Positions 25,734-34,987 of a DNA stretch of 64,000 nt are shown one piece after another. This DNA is from Sutcliffiella halmapala (GTDB lineage Bacteria; Bacillota; Bacilli; Bacillales; Bacillaceae_I), in assembly GCF_002019665.1 (NCBI RefSeq), contig NZ_KV917375.1, positions 2,113,175 through 2,177,174 of the forward strand, given 5' to 3'. The notes under the pieces are model-generated. The model had not been told where the DNA came from. It saw only the letters and a list, made by a program, of their open reading frames with translations, and made no database searches. Position 1 is the first letter of the stretch; each line of letters starts with the position of its first letter. Position numbers and translations under genes: made by a program.

Positions 25734-26414
25734 ATGAAAACCTTTAACTGGAATCAAGAAACGGAAAAACAATGGAATGATAGAGCGGACTTTTGGCATG
25801 AAAATAGTGAAAACATGTGGCTAAAAGGAAGTAGAAAAACCATCATTCCCTTTATTAAGGAGAGGTTACAGGAAGGCTCGTTTATTTTAGATGCAGGTTG
25901 TGGAGATGGATTTGGCTCCTTTTTATTAGCAGAAAATAATTACAAAGTTGTTGGAATAGATATAGCAGGGAAAATGATACAGAAAGCGCAAGAAAAGAGG
26001 ATTCACAAAAATGTCTCCTATCTGCAGGGCGATCTAACAAAACTACCATTCAAAAAGAATTATGTAGACGCTATTATGGCGATTAATTCGATTGAATGGG
26101 TTGAGCATCCATTAGATGTTCTAGATGAGTTTCACAGAGTTACTAAGGAAAAAGGAATATTATTTCTAGGGTTGTTAGGTCCTACTGCGGGACCACGGGC
26201 GAATAGCTTCCCGCGTTTATATGAGCAAAGAGCAATCTGCAATACGATGATGCCTTGGGAATTAGAGCAGCTCGCGCAGGAAAATGGTTGGGAACTTTTA
26301 GACGGCATGCCCGTATATAAAGAAGAAGTAAAAAGAATAGAACCAACAGCTCTACCAAGACACTTAAAGCAAGCATTATCTTTTATGTGGGTGTTTATGC
26401 TACAAAAAAAATAA
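25734..26414 (+). CDS. Class I SAM-dependent methyltransferase
   Basis: This 226-aa methyltransferase shows SAM-binding motif I (LDAGCGDGFG), an acidic residue in GIDIA ending strand two, and a QGDLTKLPF motif. Small-molecule substrates are typical of this type (ubiE/bioC-like fold), but the target is unknown. An in-frame TTG at 25722 lies too close to the AAAGG site, so ATG at 25734 is preferred. The AIM24 gene follows by 13 bases and is probably cotranscribed. Confidence 0.8.
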   Translation: MKTFNWNQETEKQWNDRADFWHENSENMWLKGSRKTIIPFIKERLQEGSFILDAGCGDGFGSFLLAENNYKVVGIDIAGKMIQKAQEKRIHKNVSYLQGDLTKLPFKKNYVDAIMAINSIEWVEHPLDVLDEFHRVTKEKGILFLGLLGPTAGPRANSFPRLYEQRAICNTMMPWELEQLAQENGWELLDGMPVYKEEVKRIEPTALPRHLKQALSFMWVFMLQKK

Positions 26415-26427
26415 GGGGAGATCATTC

Positions 26428-27123
26428 ATGTCAAAGTACTCCATCCAACAATTTATACAAAAGAGTAAACAAGAGGATAAAGGGCAAGGTCTTTTCGAGT
26501 TAGAAACAGAGAGAATTTTAGAAATTAATTTAGATGGCGAGATTTGGGCGAAAATGGGTTCGATGATCTCCTATGATGGGTCCATCAAATTTGTACGGGA
26601 AGGTATTCTCGAACATGGAATCGGGCGACTGATGAAAAAAGCATTTACAGGAGAAGGCTCACAATTAATGAAAGCAACTGGAAAAGGCAAGCTTTATGTT
26701 GCAGATCAAGGAAAGAAAATTACTATTTTAGATTTAAAAGGCGAGAGTATTTATATTAACGGTAATGATCTACTGGCATTTGAAAGAAAATTGGATTGGG
26801 ATATTAAGCTAATGCGAAGAATTGCTGGAATGATGGCAGGTGGATTATTTAATGTACGATTAGAAGGGGAAGGCATGGTTGCTTTTACTTCGCACTATGA
26901 ACCACTTACTTTAATGGTTTATCCAGGACAACCAGTCTTTACAGACCCTAATGCGACTGTTGCGTGGTCAGGTAATCTTCAGCCTGAATTTGTGACAGAT
27001 ATTCAAATAAAGACATTTTTTGGGAGAGGCAGTGGCGAGTCCATTCAAATGAAATTTTCTGGAAATGGTTTTGTTGTTGTCCAACCCTATGAAGAGGTAT
27101 ATATGGAAGGAAACCAAGGATAG
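26428..27123 (+). CDS. AIM24 family protein
   Basis: This 231-aa beta-rich protein matches the AIM24 (DUF124) family by its long run of glycine-punctuated strands and the closing QIKTFFGRGSGESIQMKFSG-type segment. The biochemical role in bacteria is unknown. GGGGAG precedes the ATG. It is the second gene after the methyltransferase and is followed by a terminator. Confidence 0.8.
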   Translation: MSKYSIQQFIQKSKQEDKGQGLFELETERILEINLDGEIWAKMGSMISYDGSIKFVREGILEHGIGRLMKKAFTGEGSQLMKATGKGKLYVADQGKKITILDLKGESIYINGNDLLAFERKLDWDIKLMRRIAGMMAGGLFNVRLEGEGMVAFTSHYEPLTLMVYPGQPVFTDPNATVAWSGNLQPEFVTDIQIKTFFGRGSGESIQMKFSGNGFVVVQPYEEVYMEGNQG

Positions 27124-27125
27124 TG

Positions 27126-27162
27126 AGAAAAGCATTGACGAACAGTTGTCGATGCTTTTTCA
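27126..27162 (+). terminator. Terminator after the AIM24 gene
   Basis: GAAAAGCATTGACGA / TTGTCGATGCTTTTTC stem with a terminal T run, directly after the stop. Confidence 0.85.
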
Positions 27163-27257
27163 CATTATAAGCATAAATCGAAGCATAATCAAGCTGTAAA
27201 AAGTGGTACAATAACCAATGTGAGAATTTTTAATTATTATATGGTGGGGGAATTATA

Positions 27258-28949
27258 GTGAAGCATACAAAAACAGCTGTGCCTTCTGATATAGAAATTG
27301 CACAACAAGCATCGATGAAGAAAATCGTAGAAATTGCAAATGAATTAGATATTCAAGAAGATGAGTTAGAACTGTATGGTCGTTATAAAGCAAAATTATC
27401 CTTAAATATTACGAAAAGATTACATACAAAAGAAAACGGTAAAGTAATTCTTGTTACGGCAATTAATCCTACTCCTGCTGGTGAGGGAAAGTCTACTGTA
27501 ACAGTTGGACTTGGTCAGGCTCTGAATCAGCTCGGCAAAAAAGCAGTCATTGCGATGAGAGAGCCTTCTTTAGGACCAACGATGGGAATGAAAGGTGGAG
27601 CTACTGGTGGGGGGTATTCACAAGTACTCCCGATGGAAGACATTAATTTGCATTTCACAGGAGATATTCATGCGATCACTACAGCTAACAACACTTTGGC
27701 TGCCATGATTGATAATCATATCCATCAAGGAAATGCACTTCAAATTGATACGAGAAGAATTAGCTGGAAGCGAGTAATGGATTTAAATGATCGTGCTCTC
27801 AGAAAAGTCGTCATTGGACTTGGTGGTCCCATTCAAGGAGTACCGAGAGAAGATGGGTTTGACATCACCGTAGCATCTGAAATTATGGCCGTATTTTGCC
27901 TTGCGAAAGATCTAAAGGATTTAAAAGAACGTTTATCTAAAATAGTCGTTGCTTATGATGTTCATAAAAAACCGATTACCGTAAAGAATCTGAAGGTAGA
28001 AGGAGCCCTTACACTATTATTAAAAGATGCGTGTCAGCCTAATTTAGTTCAAACATTAGAACATACACCAGCTATCATTCATGGTGGACCGTTTGCAAAT
28101 ATCGCCCATGGATGTAATAGTGTCATTGCGACACAAATGGCGGCTAAACTAGGGGATTATGTCGTAACAGAAGCAGGGTTCGGCGCGGATTTAGGAGCGG
28201 AAAAATTTCTTCATATTAAAACACCTTCCTTAGGGTTCAATCCAGAGGTTGTTGTAATAGTTGCTACCATTAGAGCAATTAAAATGCATGGTGGAGTATC
28301 GAAAGAACAGCTAAAAGAAGAAAATGTAGAAGCGCTTTCCAAAGGTATAGAAAATTTAAAGAAGCATGTTGAAACCATTGAAAAATTTGGACTTTCCTAT
28401 GTTGTTGCATTAAATGAGTTTGTCACAGATTCAGAAGCGGAAATTCAATTTGTGAAAGACTGGTGCAAAGAGCATAACATTCCGATTGCCTTAACTCAAG
28501 TGTGGGAAAAGGGGGGAGCAGGTGGCATAAATCTTGCTGAAATGGTGCTAGAGCAATTAGATAAAAAGCAGGCTACTTTTAAGCCATTGTATCAACAAGA
28601 AAATACGTTGGAAGAAAAATTAAAAGCAATTGCAACGCAAGTATATGGTGCAAAAGATATCGATCTTTTACCTGCTGCTAAAAAACAGTTGCAACAGATC
28701 ATAGGCGAAGGATGGGGAGAACTGCCGGTTTGTATGGCGAAAACACAATACTCTTTAACTGATGATGCTTCTAAGCTTGGAAGACCAGAAGATTTTGTCA
28801 TCACAATAAGAGAATTAAAGCCATCTGTCGGAGCAGGATTTATCGTAGCACTAACAGGGACTATCATGACCATGCCTGGACTTCCAAAACAACCGGCAGC
28901 TTTAAATATGGATGTGGACGAAGACGGAAAAGCGGTTGGATTATTTTAA
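27258..28949 (+). CDS. fhs: Formate-tetrahydrofolate ligase
   Basis: This 563-aa cytoplasmic enzyme joins formate to tetrahydrofolate with ATP, feeding 10-formyl-THF to purine and fMet synthesis. The ATP-binding loop TPAGEGKST is near residues 70-78, followed by the family segments [15 protein letters not shown] and [10 protein letters not shown]. The start is GTG at 27258 after GGTGGGG. Length is typical. A small hypothetical gene follows by 20 bases. Confidence 0.95.
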   Translation: MKHTKTAVPSDIEIAQQASMKKIVEIANELDIQEDELELYGRYKAKLSLNITKRLHTKENGKVILVTAINPTPAGEGKSTVTVGLGQALNQLGKKAVIAMREPSLGPTMGMKGGATGGGYSQVLPMEDINLHFTGDIHAITTANNTLAAMIDNHIHQGNALQIDTRRISWKRVMDLNDRALRKVVIGLGGPIQGVPREDGFDITVASEIMAVFCLAKDLKDLKERLSKIVVAYDVHKKPITVKNLKVEGALTLLLKDACQPNLVQTLEHTPAIIHGGPFANIAHGCNSVIATQMAAKLGDYVVTEAGFGADLGAEKFLHIKTPSLGFNPEVVVIVATIRAIKMHGGVSKEQLKEENVEALSKGIENLKKHVETIEKFGLSYVVALNEFVTDSEAEIQFVKDWCKEHNIPIALTQVWEKGGAGGINLAEMVLEQLDKKQATFKPLYQQENTLEEKLKAIATQVYGAKDIDLLPAAKKQLQQIIGEGWGELPVCMAKTQYSLTDDASKLGRPEDFVITIRELKPSVGAGFIVALTGTIMTMPGLPKQPAALNMDVDEDGKAVGLF

Positions 28950-28969
28950 GAGAAGAGGTTGAAACAACC

Positions 28970-29464
28970 ATGTTTGATCCTATCGTTTTTGACAATTTAA
29001 AAGTAGTGATAGAAGGGGATATCTATGACCTTGATCTAGAAGGCCAGCTTGAGGTCGTGGATCGGAAAGATTTAGTCGACTTAGCTACTATGTCACGGAA
29101 TTTTACAATGGACTTCACGATTACTGGCAGAATCATTGGTCGATTGGAACTATCAAGTAACATAGAAAATATTGCGGGAGAATTACTAAATAGAATTGAT
29201 CGACCTGGTTGTTCAGTGAAAGTAACATTCTATCGAGAAATAAATGAATTTAACACCCGAAATCAAGTTTTAACGCAATGGAAAAAAGACCTGGAAGCAA
29301 TATGGGGAAAAGAGTGGGGCATGGCTTTCTATGCAACGGTAGATTTAGAAGAAAGGGCGCCAATAAAACTCTCAGCAGAGATTACCTTCAATCGGTTATT
29401 TTATGAAGACAATATCGACGACCTTCGTGAGTTAGTAGTTTATGTGATAAAGTCCTTAAACTAA
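28970..29464 (+). CDS. Hypothetical protein, 164 aa, behind fhs
   Basis: This 164-aa soluble protein has no motif I recognise. It has an alternating beta-rich N-terminal part, a central RLELSSNIENIAGELLNRID segment and an acidic C-terminus. The 20-base gap after fhs with GAGAAGAGG inside suggests cotranscription. Nothing in the sequence indicates a link to folate. Confidence 0.6.
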   Translation: MFDPIVFDNLKVVIEGDIYDLDLEGQLEVVDRKDLVDLATMSRNFTMDFTITGRIIGRLELSSNIENIAGELLNRIDRPGCSVKVTFYREINEFNTRNQVLTQWKKDLEAIWGKEWGMAFYATVDLEERAPIKLSAEITFNRLFYEDNIDDLRELVVYVIKSLN

Positions 29465-29530
29465 TGTGTGCTAATAATTAGACAAATCAGAGGTTATACC
29501 GACATAATAGAGGAAAAAGAGGTGATAGGT

Positions 29531-30007
29531 TTGAGTATTTATGAGTATACTGCAAAAAGCCTTAAAGGTAATGAGATTCCATTAAGTGAGTATAGAGAGT
29601 ATGTCATGTTAATTGTGAATACAGCAAGCAAATGTGGCTTTACTCCACAATATGAAGAGTTAGAACAATTATATAATGAATACAAGGATAAAAAATTTAT
29701 TGTTTTAGGTTTTCCTTGTAATCAATTTGGTAATCAAGAGCCAGGTAGCGAAGAAGAGATAAGTGAGTTTTGTCAGGTGAACTACGGTGTCACTTTTCCT
29801 ATGTTTGCAAAGGTGGATGTAAATGGAGAGGATACACATCCTTTATTTGAATACTTAAAAGAGCAAGCAACAGGGTTATTAGGTTCCAAAGCGGTTAAAT
29901 GGAATTTCACTAAGTTTTTAGTAAACAGAAATGGAGAAGTAGTAGACAGAATTGCGTCTACCACTTCTCCACTAAAAATGAAAAGTGATATTGAAGCATT
30001 ACTATAA
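29531..30007 (+). CDS. Glutathione peroxidase-family thiol peroxidase
   Basis: This 158-aa peroxidase of the Gpx/BsaA family has Cys35 (NTASKCGFTPQ), Gln in FPCNQFG at 61-67 and Trp124 in KWNFTKF, the usual catalytic set. A cysteine in FCQVNYG could resolve the sulfenic acid, so thioredoxin rather than glutathione is the likely reductant in this lineage. The TTG at 29531 is chosen for GAGGTGA nine bases upstream; the frame extends to 29468 without support. Confidence 0.88.
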   Translation: MSIYEYTAKSLKGNEIPLSEYREYVMLIVNTASKCGFTPQYEELEQLYNEYKDKKFIVLGFPCNQFGNQEPGSEEEISEFCQVNYGVTFPMFAKVDVNGEDTHPLFEYLKEQATGLLGSKAVKWNFTKFLVNRNGEVVDRIASTTSPLKMKSDIEALL

Positions 30008-30067
30008 TTTTTTTAGTGAAAATTTCACATCTACAAGTATATAAATGTCTAATAATGATAAAGTTTA

Positions 30068-30112
30068 AAAGAAAAATCCTTTTCTACTATTTGAAAAGGA
30101 TTTTTCTTTAAT
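30068..30112 (+). terminator. Terminator after the peroxidase gene
   Basis: AAAGAAAAATCCTTTTC / GAAAAGGATTTTTCTTT is a long perfect stem with a T-rich end. Confidence 0.88.
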
Positions 30113-30160
30113 GTTATCGAATTAATAATAATACTATTATGTTACGAAAGGAGTGTGCGG

Positions 30161-31021
30161 GTGAAAATTATAGATGCACATGTGCATTTTTCCAATATTG
30201 GAAGCTTTCACGATACTGCCAACCGACTCTCTCAATTATCCTATTCCTATGAAGGTCTCCTACAAGAATGGAAGGAGAATAATGTGGTGGCTGGGGTCGC
30301 AATGGGAGTCACGGAAACGATACATAATAACTTTCCTGATTATGAGAGCCAAACTCCGATGGGGCTTGATCTAGCAGATAGCGTTCCTAGGAATTTAGTC
30401 CACTGCGTAGGGATAAATCCTTTCAAAATGGATGAGAGAAATAAACGTGAACTGGAACTAGACCTGCAAAAATCAAATGTTGTAGGAATTAAAATCTATT
30501 TAGGCTATTATCCTTTTTATGCCTATGACGAGGTTTATACTCCGGTCTATCAGCTTGCTGCAAAGTATCAGGTACCAGTGGTATTCCACACAGGAGATAC
30601 GTATTCAGAGCGCGGATTGTTAAAGTACTCGCATCCATTAACTTTAGATGAAGTAGCTGTAAATTATCGGGATATAAATTTTGTGATGGCTCATTTTGGT
30701 GATCCTTGGGTACTAGACGGTGCTGAGGTCGTATATAAAAACAGAAACATGTTTGCTGATCTTTCTGGTTTAATTGTTGGTACAGAAGCAGAAATTAATC
30801 GACACCGAAAAACACGTTTTCTTAATCATCTTCTACATGCCTTAGATTATTGTGATCACTATGAGAAATTAATGTTTGGAACCGATTGGCCATTGATCAG
30901 CACTGGATCTTACATAACATTTATTAAAGAAATTATACCAGAGAAGTATCATCAAGCTGTATTTTTCGACACAGCATTAAAGGTTTTTCCGAAATTAAGG
31001 GGATTTTTACCGAAAAACTAG
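30161..31021 (+). CDS. Amidohydrolase-family metal hydrolase
   Basis: This 286-aa TIM-barrel hydrolase of the amidohydrolase-2 type has HVH at residues 7-9, then VFHTGD, MAHFGDPW and MFGTDWP, which supply the metal-binding His and Asp residues. The substrate is not apparent; members include decarboxylases and lactonases. GTG at 30161 is favoured because AAAGGAG lies seven bases upstream; an in-frame GTG at 30155 is too close. It is followed 42 bases later by degV. Confidence 0.75.
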   Translation: MKIIDAHVHFSNIGSFHDTANRLSQLSYSYEGLLQEWKENNVVAGVAMGVTETIHNNFPDYESQTPMGLDLADSVPRNLVHCVGINPFKMDERNKRELELDLQKSNVVGIKIYLGYYPFYAYDEVYTPVYQLAAKYQVPVVFHTGDTYSERGLLKYSHPLTLDEVAVNYRDINFVMAHFGDPWVLDGAEVVYKNRNMFADLSGLIVGTEAEINRHRKTRFLNHLLHALDYCDHYEKLMFGTDWPLISTGSYITFIKEIIPEKYHQAVFFDTALKVFPKLRGFLPKN

Positions 31022-31063
31022 AATAGGATAGGTACAAAGAAATAGAAATGGGGGAAAGTTAAT

Positions 31064-31906
31064 ATGGAGAAAATTGCTTGGGTCACCGATAGCACCGCTT
31101 TTTTGGACGAGGTATTAACGAATCATCCGGATGTTTATAGTATTCCAATGGTCGTATATTTTGAAGAGGAAGAGTATTTAGACGGAGTAACACTCTCATT
31201 GGAGGATTTTTATACGAAACTTGCTGCTAGTCCTACCCCACCCAAGACATCTCAACCATCTGTAGGAGCGTTTGTAGAATTATATAATAAGCTTGCAGAA
31301 ACGTATGATCGAATCATTTCCATTCATCTTTCTAGTCATTTAAGTGGGACAGTTTCTTCTAGTATGCAAGCAGGAGATATCGTTGATATACCAGTCCATA
31401 CAGTAGATTCAAAAGTGATATCATTTCCACTTTCGGCTATGGTAAAGCGAGGTATTGAGCTTTATGAAGCAGGGAAAACTCATGAAGAAGTCATTTCCCA
31501 TTTGAATGAACTATCGGATAAATGTGAAATTTATGTGTTAATTGGAAGTTTGGAGCAACTACACAGAAGTGGAAGAATGTCTGGCGTTCAAAAGCTTTTA
31601 GGAAGTCTTCTTCAAATTAAGCCAATTATTAAGATTGAAGAAGGAAAACTTTCCGTATCAGAAAAAGTACGAACAGAAAAGAAAGCGCTAGCAAAAATAA
31701 CAGATTATTTAGCAGATGCTTTTGCTACTTCCACAATAAAAGAGCTTTTTGTCTTGCACGGCACCAATCTAGAACAAGCTCATGAGCTAGTAGAAGAATT
31801 ACGTGAAAAGTATCCGAACATTCCAGTTAACGGGTTTCCTCTTTCCACAGCAATTGCGGTACATGCAGGAGTTAATACGATCGGTATCTGCTGGTTTAAA
31901 GAATGA
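31064..31906 (+). CDS. DegV family fatty-acid-binding protein (first copy)
   Basis: This 280-aa DegV-fold protein has the family signatures TDSTA at the N-terminus, TSQPSVGAF near residue 62, SSHLSGTVSS and HRSGRMSG. Proteins of this fold (FakB type) bind a fatty acid and present it to the kinase FakA. A second DegV gene lies at 43274-44116. Its stop codon is three bases from the stop of a minus-strand gene, and its best terminator lies beyond that gene at 32170-32223. Confidence 0.88.
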   Translation: MEKIAWVTDSTAFLDEVLTNHPDVYSIPMVVYFEEEEYLDGVTLSLEDFYTKLAASPTPPKTSQPSVGAFVELYNKLAETYDRIISIHLSSHLSGTVSSSMQAGDIVDIPVHTVDSKVISFPLSAMVKRGIELYEAGKTHEEVISHLNELSDKCEIYVLIGSLEQLHRSGRMSGVQKLLGSLLQIKPIIKIEEGKLSVSEKVRTEKKALAKITDYLADAFATSTIKELFVLHGTNLEQAHELVEELREKYPNIPVNGFPLSTAIAVHAGVNTIGICWFKE

Positions 31907-31908
31907 GA

Positions 31909-32151
31909 TTAGCGGTAAATTAACAAGTATTGAACTTCAGAAGGACTTAATGGGTAAGCTCCGATTAGTGTATATCCAATACTAATAAACCGAGAGAGTG
32001 TTTCGGCACATTTAGTGCTTATTGGTTCTGTTGGGGCATGATCGCTCTTGTAAAAAGAGAGGACTTCATTAGTCTGGTGATTGCATTTAATAAGTATGAC
32101 ATGTGTTCCATGCCAAGCAGTTCCAATTTGATTGGGAAATTGATGTATCAC
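31909..32151 (-). CDS. Hypothetical protein, 80 aa, antisense to the degV 3' region
   Basis: This minus-strand 80-codon frame starts at GTG 32151 with a perfect GGAGGT nine bases upstream. The peptide has a protein-like composition (IGYTLIGAYPLSPSEV) with no recognised motif. A plus-strand terminator for degV lies past its upstream end, so the degV transcript would run fully antisense to it. The ribosome site is the main evidence that it is real. Confidence 0.55.
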   Translation of the reverse strand: MIHQFPNQIGTAWHGTHVILIKCNHQTNEVLSFYKSDHAPTEPISTKCAETLSRFISIGYTLIGAYPLSPSEVQYLLIYR

Positions 32152-32169
32152 AATAGAAGTACCTCCGTA

Positions 32170-32223
32170 AGGCTAACTGAACCATGAGAACATTTTAATC
32201 TCATCGCTCAGTTAGCTTTTTTT
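32170..32223 (+). terminator. Terminator for the degV transcript
   Basis: GCTAACTGA / TCAGTTAGC with an inner ATGAGA / TCTCAT stem is followed by seven Ts. It sits 260 bases past the degV stop. On the minus strand the same hairpin would be in the leader of the 80-aa gene. Confidence 0.8.
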
Positions 32224-32379
32224 ATGAGCCCCGGCCCAGTACTTAGTATATGAGATTCTTTTCTTACGGTGACAAAAGTAACAGTAAGCCATTTCTATTA
32301 TAGAATAGGTGGTAAACATGGTAAAATGGATTAGGGTAAAGAAAAAAGGTACGATCGATGGTAAAGGAGATTCAGTTTT

Positions 32380-33009
32380 GTGATAGAAATTATAGAAGAG
32401 TTTGTTCAATTGAAATTTCAACATGATGCAACAGGTCATGATTGGAATCATATTCAAAGAGTGAGGAAATTAGCCTTACATATTGCAGAGCAAGAAAATG
32501 CCGATTTACGATTAGTGGAAGTTGTTGCGCTCCTTCATGACGTAATCGATGATAAACTTGTTGTTGATAAAGCGCAAGCACAACGAGAAATTATAGAGCT
32601 GTTGAAAAGTATCGAGTTGATGGAAGAGCAGATAAGTGAAATCCTAACGATAATTGAGAATATTGGTTTTAAAGGTGGAAATGGAATTGCACTTCCTAGT
32701 TTAGAAGGTAGAATTGTTCAGGATGCTGATCGACTTGATGCAGTTGGTGCAATTGGAATTGCAAGGACCTTTATGTATTCTGGTGCAAAAGGCCAGTCGA
32801 TGTATGATCCTGAAATTGCGGTTAGAGATTCGATGAGCTACGAGCAATATCGCAAGGAAAAGTCTACGGCTATCAACCATTTTTATGAAAAATTATTTTT
32901 ATTAAAAGATACCTTACATACAAAAACCGCGAAGCAAATTGCAAAAGAGAGACATCACTATATGGTGAATTTTGTGGATCAATTTATGAAAGAATGGAAT
33001 GAAATTTAA
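32380..33009 (+). CDS. ypgQ: HD-domain phosphohydrolase (YpgQ-like)
   Basis: This 209-aa HD-superfamily protein has the metal-binding residues in HDWNH (20-24) and the HD pair at 53-54 (LLHDVIDD), with a later DADRLDA motif. B. subtilis YpgQ is reported as a Mn-dependent nucleotide pyrophosphohydrolase. The start is GTG at 32380 with GGAGA upstream. The ABC-F gene begins two bases after its stop, so both are one transcript. Confidence 0.85.
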   Translation: MIEIIEEFVQLKFQHDATGHDWNHIQRVRKLALHIAEQENADLRLVEVVALLHDVIDDKLVVDKAQAQREIIELLKSIELMEEQISEILTIIENIGFKGGNGIALPSLEGRIVQDADRLDAVGAIGIARTFMYSGAKGQSMYDPEIAVRDSMSYEQYRKEKSTAINHFYEKLFLLKDTLHTKTAKQIAKERHHYMVNFVDQFMKEWNEI

Positions 33010-33011
33010 AC

Positions 33012-34913
33012 ATGAAAATGCTAATCGGTGAGAATCTATCAAAAACATATGTGGAAAAAGTCCTATTAAAAAATGTGTCATTCAGCATTCAAGAAAAAGA
33101 AAGAGTAGGATTAATTGGAGTTAATGGTACCGGTAAATCAACTCTCCTTAAAATAATTGCTGGAATTGAGAGTACAGACGAAGGAAACATTACTACTTCT
33201 AATGATTATAGTATAGGCTTTCTCTCACAGCAGCCTGAATTGACAGAAGAGTATACCGTCATGGAACAAATCTTTAGTAAAAATAGTCAAACGAATATCG
33301 TCATAAAAAACTATGAAACCTGCTTAGTTCTCATACAAGAAAATCCAATGAATGAAAAGCTGCATGAGGAACTTGCAAAGTTACAACAGCAAATGGACCA
33401 ATTACAAGCATGGGATGCAAGTGCTAATGCGAAAGCTATTTTACATAAGTTAGGAATCCATGATGTGAGTCTAACCATTGCTAATCTATCAGGTGGGCAG
33501 AAAAAGCGGGTTGCATTGGCGCAAACATTAATAGAGTCTGCGGATTTACTTATTTTGGATGAACCAACAAACCACTTGGATTTTGAAGCAATCGAGTGGT
33601 TAGAAGACTACTTAAGTAAATATAGAGGAGCCGTTCTCCTAGTCACACATGACCGTTATTTCTTAGATCGAGTCAGCAATAAAATATTTGAACTTCATAA
33701 TGGCTCCATATACTCATACACTGGAAATTATGGAGATTATTTAGAAGCAAAAGCGCTCCGTCTAGAGGAGCAGGAAAAAGCAGAGTCTAAACAAAAAAGC
33801 TTGTATCGCCAAGAATTAGATTGGATGCGAAAAGGTGCAAAGGCAAGAACGACTAAACAAAAGGCGAGAATAAAGCGTTTTGAAGATTTAGATGAAAAAG
33901 TAGCATCTACTACCTCGTCTCAAGATCTAGAACTTATTACTGGATCAGCACGACTTGGAAAAAAAGTAATGGAATTAAAGGATGTTTCATTACAATTTGG
34001 AACAAAGGTTATTTTAGACAATGTGAACTTATTAATTAAACAAAAGGACCGTATTGGAATTGTAGGGCCAAATGGAGTCGGAAAGTCGAGTCTTTTAAAT
34101 GTATTAGTTGGGAAAATTAAAGCTGATAGTGGTGAATTGGACACTGGGGTAACGGTTAAAATTGGGTATTATACGCAAGAGCAGGGAGAAATGAATTTAG
34201 AACAACGGATGATTGAGTATGTCAAAGAGGAAGCGGAAGTAATAAAAGGTGAAGATGGCCAACATATTAGTGCTTCTCAGCTTTTAGAGCGATTTTTGTT
34301 TCCTTCTTCCTCTCATGGTACCCCAATACGCAAGTTATCGGGTGGGGAAAGAAAAAGACTTTATTTGCTCAGAATCTTAATGTCTCAGCCAAATGTTCTT
34401 TTATTAGATGAACCTACTAATGACTTGGATACAGAGACTTTAACTATTTTAGAATCTTATTTAGAAGAATTTCCAGGTGTTGTAATAACAGTATCTCATG
34501 ATCGCTACTTCCTTGATAAAGTGGTAGATGAGCTCGTTATTTTAGAAGGAAATGGGACTCTAAAGCGTATATTTGGCGAGTACTCTGATTATGTTCAAGA
34601 CCAGCAAAGAAAGAAACAGGAAGAAAAACAACAGGAACAATCTTTGAAGGAAAACCAACAACGTCAAAAGACGAAAACGTTAAAACTTTCTTACCAGGAA
34701 CAAAAGGATTGGGAATCAATAGAGGAACGAATCATGAAGGTAGAAGAAAAGCTGGAAACGATTGAAGAAGAGATTGCCAAGGCTGGAAGTGACTACGAAA
34801 AGGTTAGCAAATGGTTGAAAGAACAAGAGGAAAATAACCAGCTACTTCAGGAACTGATGGAAAGATGGGAAGAGCTCTCTGAAAAAGTAGAACAGATAAA
34901 AGAACAAGGTTAG
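33012..34913 (+). CDS. ABC-F family ribosome-associated ATPase (Uup/YfmR-like)
   Basis: This 633-aa protein has two ABC domains and no membrane helices. Walker A motifs are GVNGTGKST (about 36-44) and GPNGVGKSS (about 355-363), and the signatures are LSGGQKKR and LSGGERKR. The linker between domains is charged, and the last ~110 residues form a coiled coil rich in Glu/Gln/Lys, as in Uup/YfmR. Such ATPases act in the ribosomal E site to relieve stalling. Assignment to the YfmR subgroup relies on the C-terminal domain and length. Confidence 0.85.
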   Translation: MKMLIGENLSKTYVEKVLLKNVSFSIQEKERVGLIGVNGTGKSTLLKIIAGIESTDEGNITTSNDYSIGFLSQQPELTEEYTVMEQIFSKNSQTNIVIKNYETCLVLIQENPMNEKLHEELAKLQQQMDQLQAWDASANAKAILHKLGIHDVSLTIANLSGGQKKRVALAQTLIESADLLILDEPTNHLDFEAIEWLEDYLSKYRGAVLLVTHDRYFLDRVSNKIFELHNGSIYSYTGNYGDYLEAKALRLEEQEKAESKQKSLYRQELDWMRKGAKARTTKQKARIKRFEDLDEKVASTTSSQDLELITGSARLGKKVMELKDVSLQFGTKVILDNVNLLIKQKDRIGIVGPNGVGKSSLLNVLVGKIKADSGELDTGVTVKIGYYTQEQGEMNLEQRMIEYVKEEAEVIKGEDGQHISASQLLERFLFPSSSHGTPIRKLSGGERKRLYLLRILMSQPNVLLLDEPTNDLDTETLTILESYLEEFPGVVITVSHDRYFLDKVVDELVILEGNGTLKRIFGEYSDYVQDQQRKKQEEKQQEQSLKENQQRQKTKTLKLSYQEQKDWESIEERIMKVEEKLETIEEEIAKAGSDYEKVSKWLKEQEENNQLLQELMERWEELSEKVEQIKEQG

Positions 34914-34987
34914 ACTCAATTAATGTAAAGTGCCAGTCACATATGCTACCATTAAGGGATAGAAAAGTACAAAGGGAGTGATTTCTC

